Positions 34,501-46,813 of a DNA stretch of 64,000 nucleotides are shown piece after piece. A program made the translations under genes and the position numbers. Within the stretch, counting starts at the first letter, position 1. Every line of letters starts with the position of its first letter. Under the pieces are notes generated by a model. It did no database searches, was not told the DNA's origin, and saw nothing but the letters and a program-made list of their open reading frames with translations. This DNA is from Tetranychus cinnabarinus (Eukaryota; Arthropoda; Arachnida; Trombidiformes; Tetranychidae), in the NCBI GenBank assembly GCA_022266195.1, contig WHVY01000002.1:201001-265000 (forward strand). Reading direction: 5' to 3'.

Positions 34501-37500
34501 ATCGTCTTCCCAACTCGTAATTCAATATTGACTAAAATATGCTGATTTATTGGCGATTAATTACAAAATTGACTGAGATTACAATTAATTGTGAGAACAA
34601 TATTAATATCTGATTAACCGTTTATTCGTTGGTTATCATGACTTAAATTATTTTTTCCTGTTCACTTGTTAATGTTAATAATTAGGTTTGTGTTTCCATT
34701 ACATGTTGTCAATTGACTAAAATGAAATTAATTATTCCCCAAGTTAAATAGGCTAACATCGGTTGCAAACTTTTGTGCTGAGTTGTTTGATTAAGATAAT
34801 CATATTTCCGTCATCGTCATTATCGTCATCATGTTGATGATATTCATAAGAACATATCATTATCATGATGATGATCTTAAATGAATTTTCAATTTTGATT
34901 TGTTTCATCGATAATGAATTTATTGTAAAATAATTAAAACACCAATTGTGAATCGCAACCAATTGTGTGTTGACTAACACACTGAGCTAAAAAGCATGAT
35001 TATTATCGAGCCAACCTGAATAGTGATTCAAGAGGAAGTAGGAGGAAGATGAACAGATTGAAAGGATGATAACAAGAAATGATGAACGATTCATTTTTCA
35101 ACTGATTCACTTTGATAACTTGACATTAACTTCATTTTAAATATCAACTGAAAACATGGGAAAATATATCTTTAAGCTGAATCAAGGAAAGTGATACAAA
35201 AAAAGGAATTTATTTTAGATTAAAAGACCTTGAATTTTCTGATGATTTTTTCTTGTTCAACATGAAACAATAAACATTTCCATTTTAAATGTTTCCAATG
35301 ATGCTCTTGATATTGCATGATGAACATGAATCGCTTTCACTTTCCACTTGAATCACTTTTCAGCTCAACAATTTTGAAACCTTTAATATTCATTGAGTTA
35401 TTATTGTCTCACAAAGTTAATTACACTTTGAATAATTGTTTCCATCATTGATTCACTTCAACTGATTTCTTAATTAAAATTTTCATTGGGTTCAAATGAA
35501 GTTATTATTTTGCTATTGATGCTATTTTTGCAAACATTCAATTCACGTGTTTAATTGTGTTTATCAAATGATTGATGGAAATTACTTTTACCTGTTTATT
35601 TAAATTTTTGCTTCTAAAATAGCTTTTGATTTACCTGATTATCTAAAGTCTAAAACTTGAATTGATTCGTCTGATTATTTGCATGAATGGTGAAAATAGT
35701 GAATGTCATTATGAGTTGAATTAGCATCTGATATCGATCGTCTTAGAAGTGATTCAGCTCAATTCATTTACCTGAAAAGTCTTGCAATTTATCATTGAAT
35801 CTTTTGCAAAAATTATTTCATATTGATTTATCATATTTTGACAATTTGTTATCCAAGTTGTCCTTGACTATCTGATGAACTTTTTTATTCCGAGGATAAA
35901 ATTGTTTCATTGAATGAGAATGTAAAAGTTGTCCAAAGCGTTGTTAATCAATTGATTACAATTCAATTTTCATTTGTAATCCTTATGCAATTGTCAATTC
36001 CTGATGACTCCTTATATTGACAGATGAAATATGATTTATAAATATTGAATCTTTTTCATTAATCGATTGAAAATGGTATCAATAAAAGAGGGAAAAATGA
36101 ATGAAACTAAAAGTAAACCAAAGACAATCAACTGTAAATTGAACAAGTTGCATCGATCATGAATCGTTGATTCTTTCAGCCTTTAATCATCTCAATCAAG
36201 GTTTCAAAACTTACATAGACTGGTGTTAATAGTTAATGTGGCCAACAAGAATGCTGTTAAACCAGTTTTAAGGTATTTTTCAGTTTCTCCGAATCTTCCT
36301 CTTCAATTTTTCACGCTCTCCAAAAGTCAAGTTACTAAACATTAATAGTGATTGTCGATACAATTTTGATGCTAATATTAACAATTAACAGTATTGTTTA
36401 CCCTGAAGCCTTTTCACCTCAAGACTTCCTTCATTTCAACACATTTGCAGACCATTAACGTTATCCAATGATTAGCATTTCATATCAATTTCAAGGTTTC
36501 AACATGTTTCCAATTGAACAAATTGAAAGACTCATTTCACTCTGAATACGATTATCTGTTTAACCTGTAAATCTATTTTGATACAACTTTTTGATTGTCA
36601 ATAATTTCCTGTTGAATCAATCAACAGGCGCAATTGGCATCAATCTAACGTTATACTTGTCACACAGATAATTAATTGTTTCCCATTTTATTATTTTATT
36701 TGGTTAACACTTTCAATCACAAGTAAACCATAAAACTTTCACCCGAATTGAATGTTGCTTAAAAAATTAGAAGGCAAGAATAAACAAACGATTAGATTGC
36801 CATAAACAACCATTAATCAATTTATCATGAGTTGTACTTATGATTGTTCATCATGGATGTTGATGATTTAAGGGATGAAGATTCTGAAGATGCTAAAGAT
36901 GATAGGAAAGTTAAAGCTACTGCCTTGAAAATATTGCAACAATTTTCATTGAAAAATTTCTCAGTAAATAACCAATTTCAATGGTGAAACTCATTTTTCC
37001 CTTCAAGGTTGAAAAGGAAGAAACTGTGTCTATTTAAATGACAAACTAAGGCATAAAACTTGAGCTATTCAAATGTGTGTGAATCTCATGAAGAAAGATG
37101 AATCAACCTTGAATTGTTTCTTTTATCATCACAAGTGAAAGGAAGGCTCAATTTCTTGTTGATTCTTGTTATCTTCTTGATCATCCTCATCCTTCTGATC
37201 ATCATTTTTTTATTGCAATCATATCAATGATAAATCAGAGAAATGTGAAACAAAATAAGATTCCCAATGAAAGGATACCAAATGATGAGGTATTGAAAGA
37301 TAAAGAAATGAAGATGATTTTATCTCGTTTCATCCATTTTTTGTTCATTAATCCAGAATTATTTTTGTAAAATAACCTTCTAATAAGTACAATGTCAACT
37401 GATTTACAGTCGCGTGTGTTTATCACACAAATAATTTACCTTTTCATCCGTTTTTATCGCAATTTCATTTTACTTCTAGAATTGGTTATTTCCACTTTGA

Positions 37501-40500
37501 TTGCTTTCTCATTAACCGATCACCTTAATCATCTTTTCTTAATTAAACGATGCTTTCTTGATAAGCAAAAAGCTCCAAATAGTCAATTACTATTAACCTT
37601 TGATTATCGCTATTGTTATTGTATCATTTTCCTACAGCACTTGAACATTCCTCTGTTAATCATTCAACACTAATTGCAGTTAATTTAGGTTCACCAGTTA
37701 ACTGAACAGAAACAATTGTCTAATGGCAATCAAATGAAGCAACAATTTAGTTATGAAAATATTCATATTATCAAGAGTACGACAGAGTCTACATCTAGTG
37801 TCTGTATTAACTCAATTGCAAGGATTGACCTTTGATTAATTTGTTGTTGGTCTATTCAGCAATTTCAGATGTTTCTCATTCCAAAATGAAATTAATCATG
37901 ATGAATGTAAACAGGTATTTGGCTTTGAAAAAGTGGTTAATCAATTGATTGGGTTTTTTCACTTTATTTCACTTGTAAACTGTAAGGTAAAGCAACACTT
38001 TGATTGAATGAACTGGAATGAAGTGAGAGCAAAATATCAACAGAGACTTTAGTTAATCATTTAGGTTACATTGATTGTGGGGTCGTCTGTCGTCAAAAGG
38101 TCACAAGAATTTTGTATAAAATTCTTAATGCATCTATATGATGAAGTTTCCGATGAATTATCGTGACAACCATGTCACGACAAATGAAATGTACCTTTAT
38201 TGACGCCTTTGTCGATCTCACCCATTCACGGTCAATTAGATGACATTTAATTGACCGCGAATGGTCATTTTATGTTAAATTTTACTCTAAACTCAACCAA
38301 CAATCACCCAATCATTCAACTCATATTGTTGACTCTTTTTCACCAACATATTTAAATTTAAACCATTCATCTCCTACAATTATATTGTTGCAATCCTAAC
38401 CAATAAACTGGTTCAACAAAATACATTTTATACTTGAATTGAAAAGGTGAAAAAAAGGGAAACAAATTTCCAATGGAACTCAATGGTATTTAATATAAAC
38501 TTTTGTCAACTGAATTTACTCACAATTAATCTCCACTTCTTGTTGTTCAACAGAACCCATCAAACATTGCCGGTTTAACAAACCTTGGTAACACTTGTTA
38601 TATGAATGCTATATTACAATCTCTATATGCTACTGAAGGCTTCAGAAATTACGTCACAAAATCTCGCAGAGGTTCACTTAATTCAGGTAAGCTTGTTTAA
38701 TCCTTGATTCCTTGATTATCTTGATTAAGTGTGTAAATGGGATCATTATTTGAGCGACACAAAAGATCACTTAACCTTTTTGTTTTCACAAATTTACTCT
38801 TTCTTTCTCTTCTGTCGAACCCAGTTTACTTTAATTACACACCTGATCAATATTATCAACTTGATTAATTAATCTCTGTTTCTCTCTCTTCAGCTTTGGG
38901 ACAGTTATTTGAAGAAATGATAAGTTCCATTAATACAAGTGTTAACCCAAGCAGTTTTCGAAGTGCATTTACTCGAATACAACCAAAGTTTCGTGGATAC
39001 GAGTGAGTTTCTGCCGCCAATTTAATCAGGATGATTCCTCGATTAACATGAGATGATTGTTAGCTTAATATCTTTAATGATAATTAAGTCAATAGCCAAT
39101 TAATTACTTTATCAAGATTATCCTGATAACTCAGGCTTTAGTGTAATATCATAGTAACCTGATTAGTTGACAAGTTGGACTTTTTGCTTTTCTCTTCTTT
39201 TCCCATTTTTACTCTTATTTTATTTTCGTTTTCATGTTCAACTTGTGGGTTTACTTTTCTTGTTGTGATTAACATTTTCTGTTTATTTTTTGCTCTAATT
39301 TAACTAATTGTGATTAGTTTCTTTGGTTAACCGGAATCCATTCCAATTGATTATTAATCTTTTCCTCCTCCACTAACTCCTCTTTTGTCTTTCTGTTTAC
39401 TAACTTTGTCCCTGATCTTATTTTTTCATGTTGACAACAGACAACAAGATGCGCAAGAATTTTTTCAATACCTGATCAATGCCTTACATGATGAGGTTAA
39501 CACTGGAAGTTTTGGCTCTTCATCAAGAAACTCTAAAAGTCGTAAGTCGAAATATTATTTTAAGAAACTTATTCCTTCTCTTTACTCCATTTTTCATCAT
39601 CTTTCCATTTACTTATTGCAAAACTCAATTCAAATTCCTATCTCAATCTCATACAGAATCTCATTTAACTTTTTCTCTTCTATTTATCTATTAGCCAAAT
39701 CATCTATAGAAGCATGGGAACGATATAGAATGCTGGAAGATTCACCTTTTGTAGACCTGATTGCAGGTCAACTATCGTCAACAGTAACATGTTCAATCTG
39801 TGGAAATGCTTCGACCTGTTGGGACCCTTTTTGGGATCTATCTCTTCCTCTACCAAATAATGTGTAGGTTGCTTCAAGACTAATATAATCAACTGATTGC
39901 TCTTTTACCATTTCCACCGAGGAGTTGGAGCTATTTACAAAGATCAAATAGCGAAAGACAATAAAGTAACTGTTCGAGACGATTCCTTCAATTTACCTCA
40001 GCAACTTTGAATACAAAAGAACACCCAATATTTAATTTTTCCGAGAATCACGTTATGGGAGAATTGAAAGTTCAATTTATCGATCAGATTTAGTGATTCT
40101 GTCTATTTTCAAAATCAAATCAAAGTAATTTTCGTCTGATTGTTGCTTTCGCCTATTTGGTTTTTGTCAACTCAAACTCAAGCCTTTTCATGATCACCTA
40201 TTTATAACTGCAATTTTAACCTTTTAATTCTCTTTTTTTTCTTCCTTTTCAATATTCCATTTTTAGGCGAGAAACTGACATTGAAAGATGTCTTAAGGAA
40301 TTCACTGCATTGGAAGAATTATCTCGAGATGAATTGGCGGTAATTATAATTTGTCTGACAAAATTTTTACTCATTTATTAAAGTTGAAACTAATTGTAAT
40401 TTTCATTCCTTTTATCAACTCTCCTCGTCATTGTTTGGAAATTTGATGAATCATTGACATCACTGGCCAACCTAGAAATGTGACCGATGTGATAAACCCA

Positions 40501-40974
40501 CAAAATCGACTAAGAGATTAAGCATCGAAAAAGCTCCTCAAGTACTTATTTTACGTAAGTTTATCATTGTAACTCCAAATGAATAGCAACTCATCAAATT
40601 TCGTTATTTTTTCTCATTTTAGATTTAAAAAGATTTTCTAATGATGGTTATAAATTAACTATGCCTCGAGTAATTGCCAATGAACGTATTGCGACTCGAT
40701 CAAAACATTATTCACTCTCATCTGTTGTACTTCATCATGGTAGCTCGATACGATCTGGACATTACACTGCTTACAGTTTACATGGATCTAAATGGTTTCA
40801 TTTCAATGATGAAAGGTAATTAGTAAATATAATCATGGAATTGCAAAAATACTAATTATATTTATTTTTTCTTCTTCTTTTAGAGTAACTGAAATTAAAA
40901 ATTTCAGTCCAAGTGACGCTGAAGACGCTTATATTTTGTTTTATGTCGAAAGTTCATGTTCATCACGCCTTTGA
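31594..40974 (+). CDS. USP2: USP2-like ubiquitin-specific protease, 11 coding exons
   Basis: Exons: 31594-31954, 33447-33550, 33861-33935, 38554-38686, 38894-39002, 39441-39541, 39695-39863, 40267-40339, 40476-40554, 40623-40815, 40884-40974. All phases agree and give 495 aa. It removes ubiquitin from substrates. The N-terminal 180 residues are Ser/Tyr-rich with a long Ser run, comparable in character to the tail of USP2. The catalytic domain begins at NIAGLTNLGNTCYMNA, with the active Cys near 195, then GYEQQDAQEFFQYLINALHD, the zinc pairs TCSICGNASTC and KCDRCDK, WDPFWDLSLPLP, HLKRFS, the His box SGHYTAYS and FNDERV. The compact core without large insertions fits the USP2/USP21 group; orthology to USP2 itself is inferred. 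One residue before QQDAQEF is Glu where Asn or Asp is usual. The intron 33936-38553 is 4.6 kb, far larger than the others. Confidence 0.9.
33936..38553. other. Long third intron of the USP2-like gene
   Basis: 4.6 kb of AT-rich DNA between two in-phase exons. The small open frames in it show no recognisable domains. Two strong hairpins near 38.16-38.26 kb are listed separately. A perfect 8-bp inverted repeat CCTGTTGA/TCAACAGG lies at 36608-36628. Confidence 0.6.
38161..38263. promoter_or_regulatory. Two adjacent hairpins in the USP2-like intron
   Basis: First hairpin: TCGTGACA at 38161-38168 and TGTCACGA at 38173-38180, perfect, with loop ACCA. Second hairpin: 38223-38238 against 38248-38263, 16 bp with one mismatch (CATTCACGGTCAATTA against CATTCGCGGTCAATTA in reverse complement), 9-nt loop. 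The pocket is richer in CpG than the surrounding intron. It lies about 290 bp before the catalytic-domain exon. Function unknown: binding sites, an RNA structure or a transposon remnant are all possible. Confidence 0.5.
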
Positions 40975-41042
40975 ATACATTTTTCTCATCAATATGACGA
41001 TAACTCGCCTCCTCATCTACGCATAACTAACAAAACATTTGT

Positions 41043-41069
41043 TATATATATAATATATATATATATATT
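41043..41069. repeat. TA microsatellite
   Basis: Alternating T and A over about 27 bp with one interruption, in the 3' UTR region of the USP2-like gene. Confidence 0.85.
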
Positions 41070-41308
41070 TTATCTGCAGACTCAAACGTTTCAATATAAC
41101 ACGTTGTCATATCAAATCGTTCAAATAAGAAAAGTTGTTCATAAAAGTGATTATGATTATACCAAAAAAACATCTAATTATTATAGCAAATTAAATTTTC
41201 GGTCACTATTAACTGTTATTTACTTATTTAATGATAAGACGACCATAAAACCAGAAATGAAATATTTAGTTGAACGAATTTGCTCAAAATACTGAAAAAT
41301 TTGAAGAA

Positions 41309-41314
41309 AATAAA
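41309..41314 (+). terminator. Possible polyadenylation signal of the USP2-like gene
   Basis: AATAAA 335 bp after the stop codon at 40974. Confidence 0.45.
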
Positions 41315-43288
41315 TTTAATTATCAAAGTTTAATCTCAATTTTCATTTTATTGATTCAAATGCAAGTGTAATTATGATTCCCTGGACATATTGGCTGACG
41401 CCAAATAATGAGTTGAATGAAGACGAAGTAACAATCCAAGCTTAGACAATTTCGGAAAACTTGTCTTCTAAAAAATGATAGTCTTATTCGAGCTCTAAAG
41501 GGTCGAATATTAGCTAATTAGAGTTTAAATTGACTTGTAACTAATCAGATTAGACCAGAATTATCCAAAAAAGCATAAAAAAATCTCTTCTCAATATTCT
41601 TTACCATGAAATTCTAGATTAGATCAAGTAGTAAACATTCAAATTTCCCATTTCATTAAAGATTTGCCTTTAAAATTTTTCAGAATATTATTCTAGAATT
41701 TCTTATTGATACCAAAATTCAGCATCTCTTGGTCAGTTCGTGAATTGAGTTTCTTGTGCTTTTTGGTTTAAACCAAAATCTGGCTTTGTTGAGGTTCGAT
41801 CATTCAAAAGATCTGCTTATAAATATCAAATAAGTTTTAATGAATATGATTACAGTATTACTCAAAGTGCGACGTCCGGGAAACGATCTATTCAAATCGT
41901 TTTAAGTTTTAAGTTAAAAACAAACTTAGTTACAAATAAATTTATAAAATCGCGAAAAAGTACATGTAAGCGTCTAAGACGAAATAAGAGTTTAAAGAAT
42001 TCGCTTTGAAAATAACTAAAGCTTTAACTAAATAATCGCATTTTGAATGAGATCACTGTACATGGATGTGATTCAATGTTGCTTTCCTTTAGCATTAATT
42101 CTGATCATAATGCAGTGTTCAAATAGCCCTTTATATGACAGAACCTACGCAATTACATTAACAACGGCACAATCATTCTCGCTACAACCAACTTTCATAT
42201 AAAAAACAAGCATTCAAATGACCACAATTTACTTTCATTCGACAAAAAACTCTCGAGTTAAAAAGTTACTTAGGTATGCAAAGAGGATTATCACTAGTTC
42301 TATTTTAAATTCAATGAATGCTGGTTTAGTTCATTTGAAAGTTGGTTCTATTCAAAGGAGAATGGTCGTATCAATAAATCCCTTTGAAGTTCAAAATAAA
42401 AACTTCTCGCTTTCTCAATCGACTCCAATTGGCAAGAGAAATGATCAAAGAACTTTTGCTACCCATGGTCTATTTCGGACTAATTGAATGTTTTAAGATC
42501 ACAGCAGTAAAGAGCGACAGAACTTATTGATACTCCTAATACCGAAATATTCATCCAATCAATAACTTATAAGCACCATCTTTTGATCATTGGAACATAT
42601 GAAAATCAATTTGCTGCAAGAATAAACTTGGAAAAGATGAAAGCGTTATTTAACTTTCAATAGATCTTTTAATACTTTGCTGGTTGCCAACTATTAGCAC
42701 CACTTCTTGATTGTTAAGATGGATCATTAGAATTTTGTTTTGCAGAAGTTGAAAATCACCTGAAATATTGCTTGACTTGAATGAGACAATGAAGTGTTTA
42801 AATATCCTTTGCTTTTGCACGAATAACAAAGTTGAATCTTGTTTTGGATAATAAACTTAAAGAATCCAATTATCCAGTTTAATGGGTTTGATTTGGGATT
42901 TGATTGTTGCCTTATGAGATTGTTTCAAAAGGAGCTCTTTGGATTGTTTAATAATTTCAACCTAAATCTGATCTTGTTACTTCATCTAGCATTTTGCTCA
43001 AGATTTAACCCAAGATAATTTGTGAGAATATTAATATTCTAGAAATATTTTTACCCTTTTTTCGAATACTTTTTATATTTAATCTGCGAAATCATCTTAC
43101 TTCGGGAAATAAAATTTTCGTTTTCTGTAAAACAGATAAGTTCGATTTGTAGTTAAAGTGGTCGCTTTCTGTCTCCAAGAGTTAGAGAGCTGGAACTTGC
43201 TATTATGGCACGAAAACATTGTTGGTACAATCCGTGGACCGAATACTTTTTGCAAACTATAGTTAGTTCTCTTGATATCGACCACTGT

Positions 43289-44960
43289 CTTTAGAACTTT
43301 GAGCCTCGATATTCGAGAATGGCATTACCTAAAGTCACCGTTCTTTCACCAAATTAATTCCTTACTAATTAATATTTCAATGCAATATAATGACAATCAA
43401 TTAGCGAATTTGTTTCATGATATTTGGACTGTAAATATGCGAGTAGCAACTAACTAAACTCATATTAACACATATCTTGGTCAATAAAGCAACTTTCTGG
43501 TTAAACTTAAAAATGAAATGCAAAGAATGCTGCACAAAGCTGAAATATTTGAGTAAAGAGTTGAAAATTGATGGTTTTGTAGAGAAATAAAACCTGAGTT
43601 CATTGGTACTATTCAATGTTGCATGTGATGGATAGTTTTCTAGAAAATTAAGGTCAAAGTTTAAACTTCGATCGTCTTTTGTACGAATATGAAAACAGAT
43701 ATTTTCATGAAACTTATTTTGCTGGTTTTAGCTTTAATGACCAACAAGAAAATGCACTTATTTTGTGCAATAGCATTTTCTGTTTTTGTAAAACAGATCA
43801 AGTTCGATTTTGCGTTAAACTGATCTTTTTCTGCGAAAATGCAAATTAGAGAGCTGAAACTGGCTATTCTTATATGAAAATCGTTTCTTCACAGCAACAA
43901 GCAAAGATATTTTCAAAACTATCGATAGTTCTCTTGATATCGGCCATTGGTCTTATAACTTTGAACATCGATGATTCGAGAACGATAGCACTAAACATCG
44001 CCATTCTTCTGCCAATCAGTAGATTTTATTATGGTCTATAATATGATACGACTGAATAAAGATGAAAACTGAATGTACTCATTAGATCATGAATATCATT
44101 CTAACACACCAAAAGCTGACATTTACATTTATAAATCTGACAACATGAATAATACAAAGCTACAACTTTTTTCGTAAGATCTTCTATCATCTTGTATTTC
44201 AGTATTTTACAATTCATAATAAAGTCTATTGACTGGTTTAAGAATGGCGATGTTTAGTGCTATCGTTCTCGAATTATCGATGTTCAAAGTTATAAGACCA
44301 ATGGCCGATATCAAGAGAACTATCGATAGTTTTGAAAATATCTTTGCTTGTTGCTGTGAAGAAACGATTTTCATATAAGAATAGCCAGTTTCAGCTCTCC
44401 AATTTGCATTTTCGCAGAAAAAGATCAGTTTAACGCAAAATCGAACTTGATCTGTTTTACAAAAACAGAAAATGCTATTGCACAAAATAAGTGCATTTTC
44501 TTGTTGGTCATTAAAGCTAAAACCAGCAAAATAAGTTTCATGAAAATATCTGTTTTCATATTCGTACAAAAGACGATCGAAGTTTAAACTTTGACCTTAA
44601 TTTTCTAGAAAACTATCCATCACATGCAACATTGAATAGTACCAATGAACTCAGGTTTTATTTCTCTACAAAACCATCAATTTTCAACTCTTTACTCAAA
44701 TATTTCAGCTTTGTGCAGCATTCTTTGCATTTCATTTTTAAGTTTAACCAGAAAGTTGCTTTATTGACCAAGATATGTGTTAATATGAGTTTAGTTAGTT
44801 GCTACTCGCATATTTACAGTCCAAATATCATGAAACAAATTCGCTAATTGATTGTCATTATATTGCATTGAAATATTAATTAGTAAGGAATTAATTTGGT
44901 GAAAGAATGGTGACTTTAGGTTATGCCATTCTCGAAATATCGAGGCTCAAAGTTTTAAAG
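43289..44960. repeat. Large inverted repeat with arms of about 745 bp
   Basis: The left arm (about 43289-44033) and right arm (about 44215-44960) are near-identical in opposite orientation around a spacer of about 181 bp. A 71-codon frame at 43401-43616 (-) is repeated with identical translation at 44632-44847 (+), which confirms the symmetry. Differences cluster at the arm ends (for example near 44005-44030). Each arm is itself built from a diverged tandem unit: the segment around 43256-43355 resembles 43918-44017. The arms contain the dispersed motif also found at 20985-21055 and 45010-45075. The 120-codon frame at 44207-44569 has no recognisable domain and I do not call it a gene. Confidence 0.88.
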
Positions 44961-46813
44961 CCAATGTTCAAAATCAAGAATATGAGTTTAATGGAAATAA
45001 CTGCTTACATAATTGTACAAAAGGCGTTCGAGGTTTAAACTTTGACCTCAATTTTCTAGAAACTGTCCATCGGAAGATTCTTTCAACAGCACTAATGGAT
45101 TCAGTTTCCAGATCCTTACACAGCAACAGAGTGACAATTTGAAACAAATGCATTTCTACCCGTTTCTACCCATTTATGTCAGTTTGTGAATCAATAATGT
45201 GTACAATTGTGTTAATTGTTTCTTTTCGTAACAATTGCATTAATCTTAGAATTTATTACTTCAGAAATCGAATGCAAAGGTAAAGAACTCATCAAATTGT
45301 ATCCAGCTAATTTTATATTTAATGTTCCATCAAATATTACAAGAAAAAGTGTGATGCATATCGGAATAGAAAGGATAATTTGATTAACTCTAATTCAATT
45401 AGGCTCTAAAAGTAATTCAATCTATCCAAAATGATTATTGTTATAGATCAATATTGATTTACTAAAATATAAAATTGATAGAAATCCATCAATCATTGAA
45501 TAAAGATCTCTTAATTTCACTTGATTTTATCCTTAAACCCATAAGGAAATCTTTCACGGTGAACTTTAATGTTATTAAACTGAAAGTCACAGACTTAGGA
45601 ATTTAATAAAGACAGATGCATTGATTAATCAGCCCTGAATTGCCTTCATTATTATGCACGACTTCACGGTAAAGCATAAAAGTATTATAGTGCTTTTTAT
45701 CGCTTAATTTGGTGCTTCTTTTCATTTCGCAAACAAAGTGAGTAACATTCTCAAGCCATGCAAATTGGCATGAAAATTTATCAACAGAATTGAAATTTAC
45801 AATCTTTTCTGACAAAATAGATGAGCCATAAACCATCAGAATGATCAATATGGATTGAAAAACAGTGTTTATAAAGAGGTTACTCGATCCATTATACAGT
45901 TTTGTCAGAACGGAAAACAATAATTACTTTTATTGTTTCTGTCAAATAGTTTTAAAAATTTTCTGTCATTTTAAGAGCAATTGATGTTAATTAAATACAG
46001 AACGAACTGCTGTGCAAATTAAATCGTTTTAGTACAATCAACCTAATAAAACTCCCAGTTGAATGTATTTTCAATATTGAATTTGTAAACTCTTTTATTG
46101 AGTAAAGTGATTTTAATTTGGAAATAAAATTGTGACCAGAACTCGACTATTATTGGAACACATTTTTATCCTTTTTTTCTGGTCTCATGTTATGGAAGCT
46201 GTTTTAACCGAGAAACCATTTTTCTTGTTAAATCCATTACCAAATATCTCTTGATAATCAGGTTTTGAGCATGACTTTTAAGCAGTTGATGAAACTGATG
46301 ATGATAACAGAGTTGATAATGTTGACTGAATAACCAGAATCTGAAATGAACCTGGTTTCCATAGTGGTTACTCTGACTGTACACATGACTATTGTATTAT
46401 TATAGCTGTTTTTTGTTATTAGACAGTTTGTTACCCAATACTGAGAAATGTGGCTGGATAATTACTTGTTCATTGAGTGAAGGAAAACATTAAGATTGGT
46501 TTTGGTGTTAATCAATCCCTTCTTTACCGAATATAAATATTCTTCTGATGGAATTGGCTTTTCATTGTTTATCATTCCCTTTGTTTAAGTGCATTTCAGT
46601 GATCAAGAAGTATAATTGTCAATAGATGATGCTGCAGATTCCAAATTGCATTCAATTGTGTTGTGATTATCCAATTTAACATTTTTGGATTCTAATTGTT
46701 CTAAGCGTTTTAAAATCAATGGTTTTTAGTTTGAACTGGACTTAAGTTGGAATTGGATTTTTGAAGGAAAAAACGATTTCTGCGTTCTCCTGTTAATCTT
46801 TATATAATCTAAG
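44961..46813. other. Repeat edge and SLC7A4-like upstream region
   Basis: A further diverged copy of the dispersed repeat lies at about 45010-45135 on the minus strand. The rest shows no supported gene up to the transporter start codon. Confidence 0.5.
45010..45135 (-). repeat. Additional copy of the dispersed repeat
   Basis: In reverse complement it carries the ordered words found at 20930-21055: a GCTGT...GGAAACTGAA... region, then GGACAGTTTCTAGAAAATT, GGTCAAAGTTTAAAC and CTTTTGTAC. It lies just outside the right arm of the inverted repeat. Confidence 0.6.

Larger units (their letters stand above)
40975..43288. other. Downstream of the USP2-like gene
   Basis: A (TA)n run lies at 41043-41069 and AATAAA at 41309-41314. 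After that about 2 kb of AT-rich DNA shows no supported gene. Segments near 43100-43288 are diverged copies of the sequence at 43780-43960, so the dispersed repeat begins before the inverted arms. Confidence 0.5.

Noticed and set aside
42218..42487. 89-codon ATG frame, basic translation
   Set aside because: No domain, no conserved motif, and lies in repeat-rich DNA.
43401..43616. Pair of identical 71-codon frames (also 44632-44847)
   Set aside because: Identity is explained by the inverted repeat; the translation has no recognisable features.
44207..44569. 120-codon frame in the inverted repeat
   Set aside because: It spans repeat arm sequence, the mirrored arm carries a broken version, and no domain is recognisable.
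45603..45920. 105-codon frame on the minus strand with a hydrophobic start
   Set aside because: Starts with TTG, has no ATG for 25 codons and matches nothing I know; possibly a receptor fragment but not supportable.
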